Assembly: GCF_000420645.1 (NCBI RefSeq)
Contig: NZ_ATVI01000011.1
Coordinates: 124,001-188,000, forward strand
Direction of reading: 5' to 3'
DNA from: Nevskia ramosa DSM 11499
GTDB lineage: Bacteria; Pseudomonadota; Gammaproteobacteria; Nevskiales; Nevskiaceae
Length of the DNA: 64,000 nucleotides
Below the pieces are notes generated by a model. That model had not been told where the DNA came from. It was given only the letters and a program-made list of their open reading frames with translations, and searched no databases. The stretch's first letter is position 1. Every line of letters starts with the position of its first letter. Below, piece by piece: positions 50,572 to 60,538 of the stretch. The translations under genes were made by a program, and so were the position numbers.

Positions 50572-52793
50572 ATTTAGCACGTCCACCCCTGGCCGCACTT
50601 CGTCTGGTATTACGCTTGGCGCACGGCCTCCGGAAGATGCTTCCGGTGCAAACGTCGCGAGCATTCGGCGCTAAACGAACGTCGAACGGTCAGACGATTG
50701 AAAAAATCTACGTAATCAACCTCGACCGCGAGCCGGCCCGTTGGTCCAGCGTCAAGCAAGAGCTTGGACGCATATTGGATAGGTCTGGCAATGATCTTCT
50801 CAGCCTCACGGAGCGGCATGCCGCCGTGGATGCGCGGGATTTTTCGCAGGATCCGCCCAAAGACGCTGACGTTGACCCCTATTACACGCTGGCAGATCAA
50901 CTTTTTGTGGAACCTCAACCGCGGGCACTTCCCACCCGGTACGAGCTTGATGTACCGATCCGAATGAGCAGGGCCGAGGTGGCGGTCGCCAAATCACACA
51001 TTGACGTTTGGAGGCGAGTTGCTCAGGGCATGCAAGAACATGCTCTCATCCTTGAAGACGACGTTTGGTTTCATCCCAGTCTTGCTCGCCATCTGGACCA
51101 GGCCTGGAACGATGTTGCGATGGAGAGCAGAAACCACGAAAGCTTCGACGTCCTTTATGTGTCCTATATGGAAGTGACGCATGGGGCTCCAAAAACGTTT
51201 GTGTCGAGCCATGTGTTCCGGCCTGTACGCGGGTTATGGTACTTGTCCGGGTACATACTCTCCCGACAAGGCGCACAAAAACTTCTACGTTTACTTCCTT
51301 GTCGCGGCCCGATCGATCTCTGGATCAATCACCAGTTCAACGTGCTGAACGTGCGAGCAACCAGGCGGTCCCTCGTCCTTCAGAGAAGAGACGCCCCGTC
51401 TACAAACTCGTACTCGATTCTTCCCACCCTCTCCATGATTGGCGCGATCAACAGCGAGGGCGCTTCCCTGTTCAACATACGCCCGACTCAGTTACCTGTT
51501 TTTTCCTTTGGGCCAGAAAACTCGGGCCAATCTTCCCTCGCAATGGCGCTGTCGATGCTCGGGTATCGATGCTGCAGTGATCTGAATATGCTGCCATCGC
51601 TGGAGTTGCAGCGGCTCCGCGAAGGCAGTGTCGACCGGATCTTCAATGCGTACGTCAACGTGGGATGTCTGGAATCGATGGTCAGGGATCTGCGACGTGG
51701 CTATCCTCAAGCTAAGTTCATCGTGACAGCCCCTCAAGGCGATGCCCCTACCCAAAGCGCCTGGAGTCTTCCTGTCGGCCTCGAAGGCGCGGATGTTGTT
51801 GTCCTTGATTCGGGCAACCTCGATTCTTGGCGAATCCTTTGTGAGCACCTTAGGTGCGCGCCACCTTCAGGCTCGTTCCCAAAATTGGACGACCTGGGGC
51901 AACGGCATACCCTCGAGGCAGACCTGCAGCCTGGCCTTGCTCGCAAGCGCGCGGCGCCTGAGCGGGATCGGTCTCCTTGGGTCGTGGAGTCTGGTCACCG
52001 CAGCTGGATAGGCGTTCGTGTCGTGCCCGCGACCCATGAGAGCGAGAGACAGTGGGTCGATTTCGAAGATCGCTTGGAGCGCCTCGACCCACTACGCTGG
52101 TCTGCAAGGACCGACACCTTCCCAGGCAATATGGCGTTGTTCCGTCCGCTGAACGTCGAGTTCGACACCAAAGGCGCAGAATTTCACGTTCGACGAGAAG
52201 CGCTTGGCGTTCGCCAGTACAGCGCAGGCGCCCTAAGCAGCCGTGCCCGTTATCTTTTCGGAAGGTTTGAGTCAACCTTCCAGGCGTCTAACGTGCCAGG
52301 GGTAATCACTGGGTTCTTTCTCCACCGTAACTTACCGCATCAGGAGATTGACATCGAAATTGCCGGCAACATGCCGACCCGCCTCCTCGTCAATGTCTTC
52401 TACAACCCAGGCAATGAAGGCGCTCAGTTCGACTACGGCTACAGAGGCGCTCCAAGCCACATCGAGTTGGGCTTCGACGCTTCGAAGGGTATGCATCGAT
52501 ATGCCATCGAATGGACCTCGTACGAGATCCGATGGTGGGTAGATAACCGGCTTGTCCATCGGCGTGTACTTTGGGATCCAACCCCGATTCCCCACTTGCC
52601 GATGAAATTGCATGTCAACACTTGGCCCTCTCAATCCACTCAGCTTGCAGGGAAACTTAGTACCCACCTGCTCCCGGCCACGACCCATGTGCAGTCGATT
52701 CTCGTGAGAGCGCACGGCCCATTGGTGCTGGAGCATCAAGATGAGGCTCGTTCCACCCCGGACAGGTCATTTTCCTGCGAAGTTGCAACATGA
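50568..52793 (+). CDS. Three-domain fusion: GT25 glycosyltransferase, sulfotransferase-like, GH16
   Basis: The 741-residue product starts at GTG 50568. Domain 1 (about 45-285) is GT25, the LPS-type galactosyltransferase family: IYVINLDREPARW, AVAKSHIDVWR, LILEDDV. Domain 2 (about 308-440) resembles a sulfotransferase P-loop: FSFGPENSGQSSLAMALSML followed by a YPQAKFIVT segment, but the usual PRSGTT loop is altered, so activity is doubtful. Domain 3 (about 505-715) is a GH16 jelly roll: the catalytic EIDIE is at 593-597 with FFLHRN upstream and MHRYAIEWTSYEIRWWVDN downstream. No signal peptide is seen, which is odd for a GH16. Couples synthesis and cleavage or transglycosylation in one chain. 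Overlaps both neighbours. Confidence 0.85.
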   Translation: MNLARPPLAALRLVLRLAHGLRKMLPVQTSRAFGAKRTSNGQTIEKIYVINLDREPARWSSVKQELGRILDRSGNDLLSLTERHAAVDARDFSQDPPKDADVDPYYTLADQLFVEPQPRALPTRYELDVPIRMSRAEVAVAKSHIDVWRRVAQGMQEHALILEDDVWFHPSLARHLDQAWNDVAMESRNHESFDVLYVSYMEVTHGAPKTFVSSHVFRPVRGLWYLSGYILSRQGAQKLLRLLPCRGPIDLWINHQFNVLNVRATRRSLVLQRRDAPSTNSYSILPTLSMIGAINSEGASLFNIRPTQLPVFSFGPENSGQSSLAMALSMLGYRCCSDLNMLPSLELQRLREGSVDRIFNAYVNVGCLESMVRDLRRGYPQAKFIVTAPQGDAPTQSAWSLPVGLEGADVVVLDSGNLDSWRILCEHLRCAPPSGSFPKLDDLGQRHTLEADLQPGLARKRAAPERDRSPWVVESGHRSWIGVRVVPATHESERQWVDFEDRLERLDPLRWSARTDTFPGNMALFRPLNVEFDTKGAEFHVRREALGVRQYSAGALSSRARYLFGRFESTFQASNVPGVITGFFLHRNLPHQEIDIEIAGNMPTRLLVNVFYNPGNEGAQFDYGYRGAPSHIELGFDASKGMHRYAIEWTSYEIRWWVDNRLVHRRVLWDPTPIPHLPMKLHVNTWPSQSTQLAGKLSTHLLPATTHVQSILVRAHGPLVLEHQDEARSTPDRSFSCEVAT

Positions 52794-54412
52794 AGATACT
52801 CTCTTACAACCCTGGGCACGACGGCGCATTTGCGTATGTGGAGGACGGCCGCTTGGTGTTTTCTATTGAGGCCGAGAAGGGTTCAAGGTACCGGCATTCA
52901 TCGCTAACTATCCCCGATGCCTTCGACGCGCTCGCCGAACTTAATACCATTCCCGACGTGCTGTGTAGAGGAGGTTGGTGGCCCGGCGACTCCCCGCGCG
53001 CGCAGCACGCCGTAGCTGACTACCGAGGCAGCCACAACCATCACGTAGTTGTCAGCAAGAAGCGCCTGTTGGGTAAGACCGTCGACTTCTTCTCATCGTC
53101 CCACGAACGCTCTCACATTCTATGCGCATTCGGGATGTCAAACCTGCCGCAGGGAACTCCCTGCTACGTGCTGCTTTGGGAGGGTGTCATCGGAGCGTTC
53201 TACGAGATCGATGCGGAGCTGAACGTGACGAAGATCGGCGATGTCATGCCAGAGCCTGGCCATCGCTACGCCATGCTCTACGCGTTGGCAGATCCGAGTT
53301 TCGACAAAAGCACCGCCGAGTTCTCCCGTCTTTCTGATGCCGGGAAATTGATGGCGCTCGCTTCTTTTTCGACGAGAAGCCATCCCTCGGACGAGGAAGA
53401 GAGAATTACTTCCTTCTTATTACAGGATTGCCAGCATCTTAAGCCCAGTCAGTGTGAAGCCTTGAAAGAGTTGAGGCACTACAACGTGGGGCTGGACGAT
53501 CCGGAGTTCCGCAACTTCGCAGGCATCTTCAGTGATCGCCTATTCGACCGCTTTCATCGGTTCGCTAAAGAAAATTTGAAACGGGGTATGCCGCTGCTGA
53601 TTGCGGGAGGATGCGGCCTGAATTGCGACTGGAATACGAAGTGGAGAGAGTCAGGTTTTTTTTCCGACGTGTTCGTCCCTCCAGTCGTGAACGACTCAGG
53701 ATCTGCGATTGGTACCGCTATCGACGCACAGTTCCATTTCACCGGCAATCCCAAGGTCGCGTGGGATGTTTACTCCGGACTACATTTTTTGGCCGACGAA
53801 GCTGTGGATGCCGCCCACTTCGACGAGTGGGAGCCGAACATAGCGACCATTGCCGACATGTTGGCCAATGACTTGATCTTGGGGTGGGCGAACGGCCGAT
53901 ATGAGATCGGACCGCGCGCTCTTGGCAATCGCTCCATCCTGGCCGCGCCCTTTAAAGCCACCACCAGAGAGCGGCTGAACGTCATCAAGCAGCGAGAGCA
54001 GTTCCGTCCGATTGCTCCCGTCTGCTTGGAGGAGGATGCCGGAAAGTGGTTTGGATGCAATCTCCCAAGCCCGTTCATGCTTTATACCTATCGAGCCACC
54101 ACTGATGCTCTGGCAGCGGTAACCCATGTGAACCAGACTGCGCGCATTCAAACCGTGTCTGCGCTGACCAACCGTCCGCTGTTCGAGTTGCTGAATGCGT
54201 TCAAGGCGCTAACAGGCTATGGAGTCTTATGCAATACATCTCTGAATTTCAAGAGCAAGGGTTTCATCAACACGATGTCTGATCTTTCGGCTTACACGTT
54301 GCAGCATCAACTTGACGGGTTTGTGGTCGGAGGACGAATTCATATGCTGAAGTCGTCGGTGAAGTACCAGAAGTACCTGCGTGACAATAAGCGCACCCCG
54401 GCAGAAGGTTGA
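52790..54412 (+). CDS. NodU/TobZ-type carbamoyltransferase
   Basis: The enzyme moves a carbamoyl group from carbamoyl phosphate via carbamoyl-AMP to a hydroxyl, usually of a sugar. The 540-residue product has the N-terminal GHDGAF (about 9-14), the metal-binding HERSH (105-109) in SSHERSHILCAFGMS, the DSGSAIGTA motif and the C-terminal Carbam_trans_C motif GRYEIGPRALGNRSIL (about 368-383), plus NTSLN near the end. ATG overlaps the preceding stop (ATGA). Last gene of the cassette; the product is probably a carbamoylated glycan or glycoside. Confidence 0.92.
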   Translation: MKILSYNPGHDGAFAYVEDGRLVFSIEAEKGSRYRHSSLTIPDAFDALAELNTIPDVLCRGGWWPGDSPRAQHAVADYRGSHNHHVVVSKKRLLGKTVDFFSSSHERSHILCAFGMSNLPQGTPCYVLLWEGVIGAFYEIDAELNVTKIGDVMPEPGHRYAMLYALADPSFDKSTAEFSRLSDAGKLMALASFSTRSHPSDEEERITSFLLQDCQHLKPSQCEALKELRHYNVGLDDPEFRNFAGIFSDRLFDRFHRFAKENLKRGMPLLIAGGCGLNCDWNTKWRESGFFSDVFVPPVVNDSGSAIGTAIDAQFHFTGNPKVAWDVYSGLHFLADEAVDAAHFDEWEPNIATIADMLANDLILGWANGRYEIGPRALGNRSILAAPFKATTRERLNVIKQREQFRPIAPVCLEEDAGKWFGCNLPSPFMLYTYRATTDALAAVTHVNQTARIQTVSALTNRPLFELLNAFKALTGYGVLCNTSLNFKSKGFINTMSDLSAYTLQHQLDGFVVGGRIHMLKSSVKYQKYLRDNKRTPAEG

Positions 54413-54462
54413 CATATGCTTACCCCTCTCGCTGCACCGAACTGGACTGGCGAAACAACAGG

Positions 54463-55077
54463 CTACTGAATCGCTACAAATTCACCTTCTGAGAACCAAT
54501 TGCTCTCCTTAATTCTGTTCAGTGCAGTCGCGGGGTCGGAGGACCAAAGCACGAAGGCCAGAGATTCCTGAGCTCGGCTGCAGGTGACATACAGAAGACG
54601 CAAGGTCCGGTCGATGGTCGTCTCCTTTCGTTTCCCCACATTCTCCCAGTCCGAATTGCTGAGCTGAACACCCCCAAAAATCTTGTCGTACGAAATTTGA
54701 TTGCCGCCGGCCAGCTTGTCGTCCATCACGACCATCACATGGAGTAACTCTGAGCCTTTGACCACCTGATGAGTGGCGAGCACCGAATTTCCCGCGAGGT
54801 AAGTGCGATACTTCTGCAGCTGACTCCACGGAGTGGCGAACAGCGCAACTACAAGCAGAAGTCCGACGACTATGAGCCTCTCCCGATAGTCGGAGAGACC
54901 GGAGGTGCGGCCATCCTGAAGTCGCTCCTGAAGGTGCACTTCCTGCGTGCTCAGCGACACCTTGATGACCCCGGGAGCGGTGGTCGGACCGAGCAGAAAG
55001 TCTTTCGCGACGACTGAGCAGGTTCTATCAACGCAACCTGGAGAAGCGAGGTGACGACCATGCGGTTCTGAAGGCAC
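54463..55077 (-). pseudogene. C-terminal fragment of a UvrD/Rep-type helicase
   Basis: The 204-residue frame carries only the end of a superfamily 1 helicase: ATHQVVKGSELLHVMVVMDD (motif V region), a KIFGG segment and RTLRLLYVTCSRAQESLAFV (motif VI, with the expected Arg/Ala pattern changed at SRA). Walker A and motifs II-IV are missing, and the N-terminal 80 residues show little order. The G-L-E of motif V (KGLEF) reads KGSEL. Non-functional remnant is the simplest view. Confidence 0.75.
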
Positions 55078-55854
55078 TCGACTCTTCCGAGAAAGGCTTG
55101 AACTTCCACCTTGAGCAGGTCTTCCGATATGGTCACCGCAACACGCGCGGGAAACGAGTTCAGAGCAATGACTCTATTGCGACAGTACTGTCCTCGCTTG
55201 GCGGCGGGGTCTCTGCCGAAGGTTGGAGCTGTGGTTGTGTTGCAGGAGGCGCGAGCGGCCGTGATGGAACTCGTCGAGATACTGAATGACTCCGACGCTT
55301 CAGCGCGAGATGTGGCTGTACATCTTCGTGACACGGGCCTCTGGGCCTTTGAGGAGCGGTTCGAGCGAGTGCTACAGCTCCAGACCAGCTCGTCAGAACC
55401 TGCTGAGGAAGCACTTGAGCTGAACTCGTCAGACCTCGCGGTACTGAAGATGCTTGCGTGTCCCGCGCAAGAGCTTTGGCCTTATGAGCGGTATATCTCG
55501 GAGGGTTCGCCGTACGCCACACAGCATGGGGTGAAAGGTGCTCAGTTCGACCGAGTGCTCGTGGTGCTCGACGAAGAGGAGAGCAACTACAACAGCTACA
55601 ACTACGAGCGGGTCTTTGCAGACGAGCAGTCACGAGCTGCAGACCGCGCGGCATTCGAAGCCGGAGGTGACAACACTTGGAGCAGAACTCTGCGCCTGCT
55701 CTATGTCTGCTGTACCCGCGCTAGGCGAGGGCTGGTACTGGCATTCTTCGTCACCGCCCCCGAAGCAATGAAGGCCAACGTCATTTCGAGCGGCATTCTT
55801 CCCGCGCATGCAGTGCTCACCGAGAAAGAATTGCACGACATCGCATCCATATAG
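55020..55854 (+). pseudogene. Second helicase C-terminal fragment, frameshifted, divergent orientation
   Basis: From about 55111 the frame encodes a helicase tail: ATQHGVKGAQFDRVLVVLDE (motif V), NYERVF and RTLRLLYVCCTRARRGLVLA (motif VI). The upstream stretch 55020-55200 has a second protein-like frame (KGLNFHLEQVFRYGHRNTRG) in another register, which suggests one frameshift. It is homologous to the minus-strand fragment but clearly diverged, and the two lie 5' end to 5' end. No ATPase motifs remain. Confidence 0.65.
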
Positions 55855-55897
55855 CCGATCTGGCGCCAAGCGGTCAGAGAGCCGCCTCGCACATTCC

Positions 55898-56010
55898 CAA
55901 GTAAAAGTCCGAGACGCAAGACAGTTATAAATCAATTAGTTATGACGCTAGCTGCCGCGTGCGCATCTCGGACTTTATTTGCCTGTCTCAGACTTTATTT
56001 GCGAGCAACA
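55898..56010 (-). mobile_element. Putative Tn7-like transposon end at the glmS attachment position
   Basis: Read on the minus strand from glmS, the stop codon is followed by 22 nt and then TGTTGCTCGCAAATAAAGTC (56010 downward). GCAAATAAAGTCTGAGAC (56002-55985) recurs as GCAAATAAAGTCCGAGAT (55982-55965), a 20-bp period like the overlapping TnsB sites of a Tn7 right end, which also begins TGT and contains CAATAAAGTC. A third, related site CAAGTAAAAGTCCGAGAC lies on the plus strand at 55898-55915. GAATC (56011-56015) would be the target duplication. No tns gene is visible in the window. Confidence 0.65.
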
Positions 56011-56032
56011 GAATCCTTAAGCCCGTGCTCAA

Positions 56033-57868
<1,836 letters not shown>

Positions 57869-57960
57869 GGCATGGAGGATAGGGAGGTGCCCGCGCTATT
57901 GTATCGGCAGCGCTTCCCCTTCCTTGTCGCAGGCCAACGCCTGCTTTCCGGAGATGCCTT

Positions 57961-58314
57961 TTGAGCCTCCTGCTGGCGATCCTTTCATTGCTCGTGGTGT
58001 TGCTGTCCGCCGCCCTCGGCTGGGCGCTGCTGCGCTTGCAGCGGAGAGTCGACGCGCTGCATACGCAGATCGGCGACGGCGCGTCTGCCATGCCGTCACC
58101 TCCGCCGGGATCCGGTCGCGCGCGGCCGGTGATCAAGATCGAAATCCTCAATCCGTTCGAGCTGGCGGTGCGCGATACACCGCTGGCCGGACCGGCAGCC
58201 AAGCTGGCGCCGAGGATGATCGAGCGCATCGTCTATTCGCGCGCGGCGATGCAGATTGCCGAGCAGCTGAAGGCGCAGGGTGTCGACGCGCAGGTGACCA
58301 CCCATGGCGCCTGA
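57961..58314 (+). CDS. Small membrane-anchored conserved protein
   Basis: The 117-residue product starts at TTG 57961, with GGAG 10 nt before it. One N-terminal membrane helix (about 3-24) is followed by a soluble part with KIEILNPFELAVRD and MIERIVYSRAAMQIAEQLKAQGV. Similar small proteins occur in other gammaproteobacteria without known role. The next gene starts 11 nt before its end. Divergent from glmS. Confidence 0.65.
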   Translation: MSLLLAILSLLVVLLSAALGWALLRLQRRVDALHTQIGDGASAMPSPPPGSGRARPVIKIEILNPFELAVRDTPLAGPAAKLAPRMIERIVYSRAAMQIAEQLKAQGVDAQVTTHGA

Positions 58315-58852
58315 AGTGGCTCAGATCGAAGCATCTGCAGATCCCTTGTTCTGGGCGCTGCTGCTGGGGCTGGTCATCGCCATTGGCCTGTTGGTCACCG
58401 TCGGTCTGCGCACCTTGAAGCTCAAGCGGGAATTGCAGCGGCTGGAAGCGGATCTGCAACGGGCGCTGGCCGATGGCCGCGAGCAAGCCGAGCGTCTGGC
58501 GACGCTGGAAAACCTCCTGGAAGCGCAGGCGACGGCCGAGCAGGTCATCGCCGCTGGCAGCTCGGTGGTGCGCGAGGTGCACAAGGGCATTGCGGCGATT
58601 CCGTTCAACATCCTCGATTCGATCCCGGCGACGCGTGAATCGGCGCGGCTGGTGCGCGGCGTGCACGATTCGATCACCGATGGCGTCTACGGCGCGCTAT
58701 CCGGCCTCAACCGGGCGGTGGGCCGGGAGATTCGCAAGGGGTTGCAGGACGCGGCGTCAAAGCAGCGTGGCGAGCCCGGCAAGGCTGGCGTTGCGGTGGT
58801 GGTGCCGCCTCCCGCCATCGAGCCGCCGGACAGCGACGACAGCAAGCGCTGA
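58304..58852 (+). CDS. Membrane-anchored coiled-coil protein
   Basis: The 182-residue protein has one membrane helix (about 16-36), a charged coiled coil (about 38-75, LKRELQRLEADLQRALADGREQAERL), a conserved middle segment (AAIPFNILDSIPATRESARLVRGVHDSI) and a disordered Pro-rich tail. Its start overlaps the end of the preceding gene, so they form a two-gene unit. Function unknown. Confidence 0.75.
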   Translation: MAPEVAQIEASADPLFWALLLGLVIAIGLLVTVGLRTLKLKRELQRLEADLQRALADGREQAERLATLENLLEAQATAEQVIAAGSSVVREVHKGIAAIPFNILDSIPATRESARLVRGVHDSITDGVYGALSGLNRAVGREIRKGLQDAASKQRGEPGKAGVAVVVPPPAIEPPDSDDSKR

Positions 58853-58874
58853 ATCGCGGACGATCCGTCGGCCA

Positions 58875-58908
58875 TAAAAAAGCGCGAGACCGGCAAGCCG
58901 GCTCGCGC
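58875..58908 (-). terminator. Intrinsic terminator for the minus-strand gene at 59029
   Basis: A stem GCGCGAG-A-CCGG/CCGG-CTCGCGC (one-base bulge, loop CAAG) is followed on the minus strand by a seven-T run (plus-strand A-run 58875-58881). Confidence 0.85.
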
Positions 58909-59028
58909 ACCATCAGACAGAAACCGACGTTGAACCACCCGATGCGGTCAGATGGGGTCAGCTGACCCGGGAAGGTTCGAGGGGGAAGGTCGAATCTCTG
59001 TCGATGCAGGGAACGGTTCGGGTGCGGC

Positions 59029-59361
59029 TCAGGCCACAACGCCGAAGAAATGCGGGTTCGGTGCGTAATCCACCGCGCACTCACCGACGCTGCCGGGCAA
59101 CTCCGGCGCGGCACGCAAGCGAGCGCTGATGTTGTCGATCTGCATCAGCATCAGCCGCGCTTGCAGCGCGATGTGCTGCAGCGTGTTGCCATCGACCAGC
59201 ACCTGCGCCATCCAGACGCCGGTGCCATCGTCGCGATGCATGCGGCGCAGCGTTCCATCCGGGCGCAGACCGTGATCGCCGAGCGTGCGGCTCAGGGGTT
59301 CGATGGCGTCGCTGCCCAGCGTGACACGGTAAATATCGTCGGCAATGAATGAACGAAGCAT
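59029..59361 (-). CDS. Hypothetical cytoplasmic protein
   Basis: From ATG 59361 (AAGGA upstream) the product has 110 residues, mixed alpha/beta with no signal peptide or membrane helix: SFIADDIYRVTLG, ALQARLMLMQIDNISARLR, ending PNPHFFGVVA. I do not recognise the family. The following terminator supports expression. The frame stays open to 59460, without RBS. Confidence 0.65.
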   Translation of the reverse strand: MLRSFIADDIYRVTLGSDAIEPLSRTLGDHGLRPDGTLRRMHRDDGTGVWMAQVLVDGNTLQHIALQARLMLMQIDNISARLRAAPELPGSVGECAVDYAPNPHFFGVVA

Positions 59362-59635
59362 GGTGATGAATCCTTTCAGGGGCGGAGGCCCTTGGGGCCC
59401 GTATCGCGATGGCTGAAGTCTGGGCGGACAGGCACAGACGTTTGTTGATGCACGTCGCAATAAGCGGCGACGGATGCATGAAGCCGAGCGAATCTGTTGG
59501 GTGCATCACAATCGCGGTTTCGAGGTGAACTGACGCTTAATGCGCCTTGGCGCGATTCAGCGGCGGCGTTGTTCAGCCAGCCCGTTCGGCCGCCGATGCG
59601 GCTAAAGTTCGGCCTCCTCTAATCGGAGCTACACC

Positions 59636-59878
59636 ATGATCTGGACGCTTTTCATCGGCTTCGTCGTGGGCCTGGTCGCCCGCTTCCTGAAGCCTGGCAA
59701 TGACGGCATGGGCATTATCCTGACCACCGTGCTGGGCATAGCCGGTTCGGCGGTCGCCAGCTACGGCGGCAAGGCGCTGGGCCTGTATCAGCCGGGCGAA
59801 CCGGCTGGTTTCATCGGTGCGCTGATTGGTGCCGTGGTGTTGCTGTTCATCGTCGGCGCGATCCGCAAGCGGAACTGA
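59636..59878 (+). CDS. GlsB/YeaQ/YmgE-family stress membrane protein
   Basis: The 80-residue protein has three hydrophobic helices and the family Gly pattern (GFVVGLVARFLKPGNDGMG, TVLGIAGSAVASYGG, GFIGALIGAVVLLFIV). Good GGAG 7 nt before ATG 59636. Members are general stress-induced inner-membrane proteins (Transgly_assoc). Confidence 0.9.
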   Translation: MIWTLFIGFVVGLVARFLKPGNDGMGIILTTVLGIAGSAVASYGGKALGLYQPGEPAGFIGALIGAVVLLFIVGAIRKRN

Positions 59879-59938
59879 AGGCCGCCACTTTCATCGCCGG
59901 AGGCGCCGCGTGCCGAGCAGGGCCGCCATACTCCGGCG

Positions 59939-60538
59939 ATGAATTTTCTCGCCCATCTCTGGCTGACCGAACGCGCGGGCCTGCCGCTGGCCGGCGCGGT
60001 ACTCGGTGACGTATTGCGCGGCCGGCTCGATGGCCGTCTGCCGCCGCAGCTGGAACGTTCGATCGCGCTGCATCGGCGGATCGACGTGGTGACCGATGCC
60101 CATCCGCTGGTGGTGCAGGCCAGAGCCGCATTCGGCAATGGTCAGCGCCGCTATGCCGGCATCGTCCTCGACGTGCTGCATGATCACGCGATGGCCCTCG
60201 CATGGCCTGCCATGCCAGAAGCGCTGGATGCGTTCGCGCTGCGGGCCGCAAGAGCTGTGGCCGATCCCGGTGCCTGGCAACTGGCGGTCAATCGCCCGGC
60301 GCCGGATGCTCAGCGCTTCGCTGCACTGCTGCGTTCGTATCGCGAAGAAACCGGCATCGACGAGTCGCTGGCGCGCATTTCAGCGCGGCTCAGCAAGCCA
60401 CAGTTGCTGCTCGACGCCGCGGCTGGTTGGCGCACCCGGATGCCAACTGTTCGCGCCGAACATCCGATCCTGATGGCGGATCTGGAAGCGGCTGCGCTGA
60501 CCTTCGTCGTTGGCGCCGCTCAGGGCGGCGAGGTCTGA
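59939..60538 (+). CDS. acpH: ACP phosphodiesterase
   Basis: The enzyme removes the phosphopantetheine arm from acyl carrier protein. The 199-residue product has MNFLAHLWL and GAVLGDVLRGRL near the N-terminus, HRRIDVVTDAHP and GIVLDVLHDHAM, which carry the metal-binding His/Asp of the family. Its 3' end overlaps the convergent hydrolase gene by 19 nt. Confidence 0.88.
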   Translation: MNFLAHLWLTERAGLPLAGAVLGDVLRGRLDGRLPPQLERSIALHRRIDVVTDAHPLVVQARAAFGNGQRRYAGIVLDVLHDHAMALAWPAMPEALDAFALRAARAVADPGAWQLAVNRPAPDAQRFAALLRSYREETGIDESLARISARLSKPQLLLDAAAGWRTRMPTVRAEHPILMADLEAAALTFVVGAAQGGEV

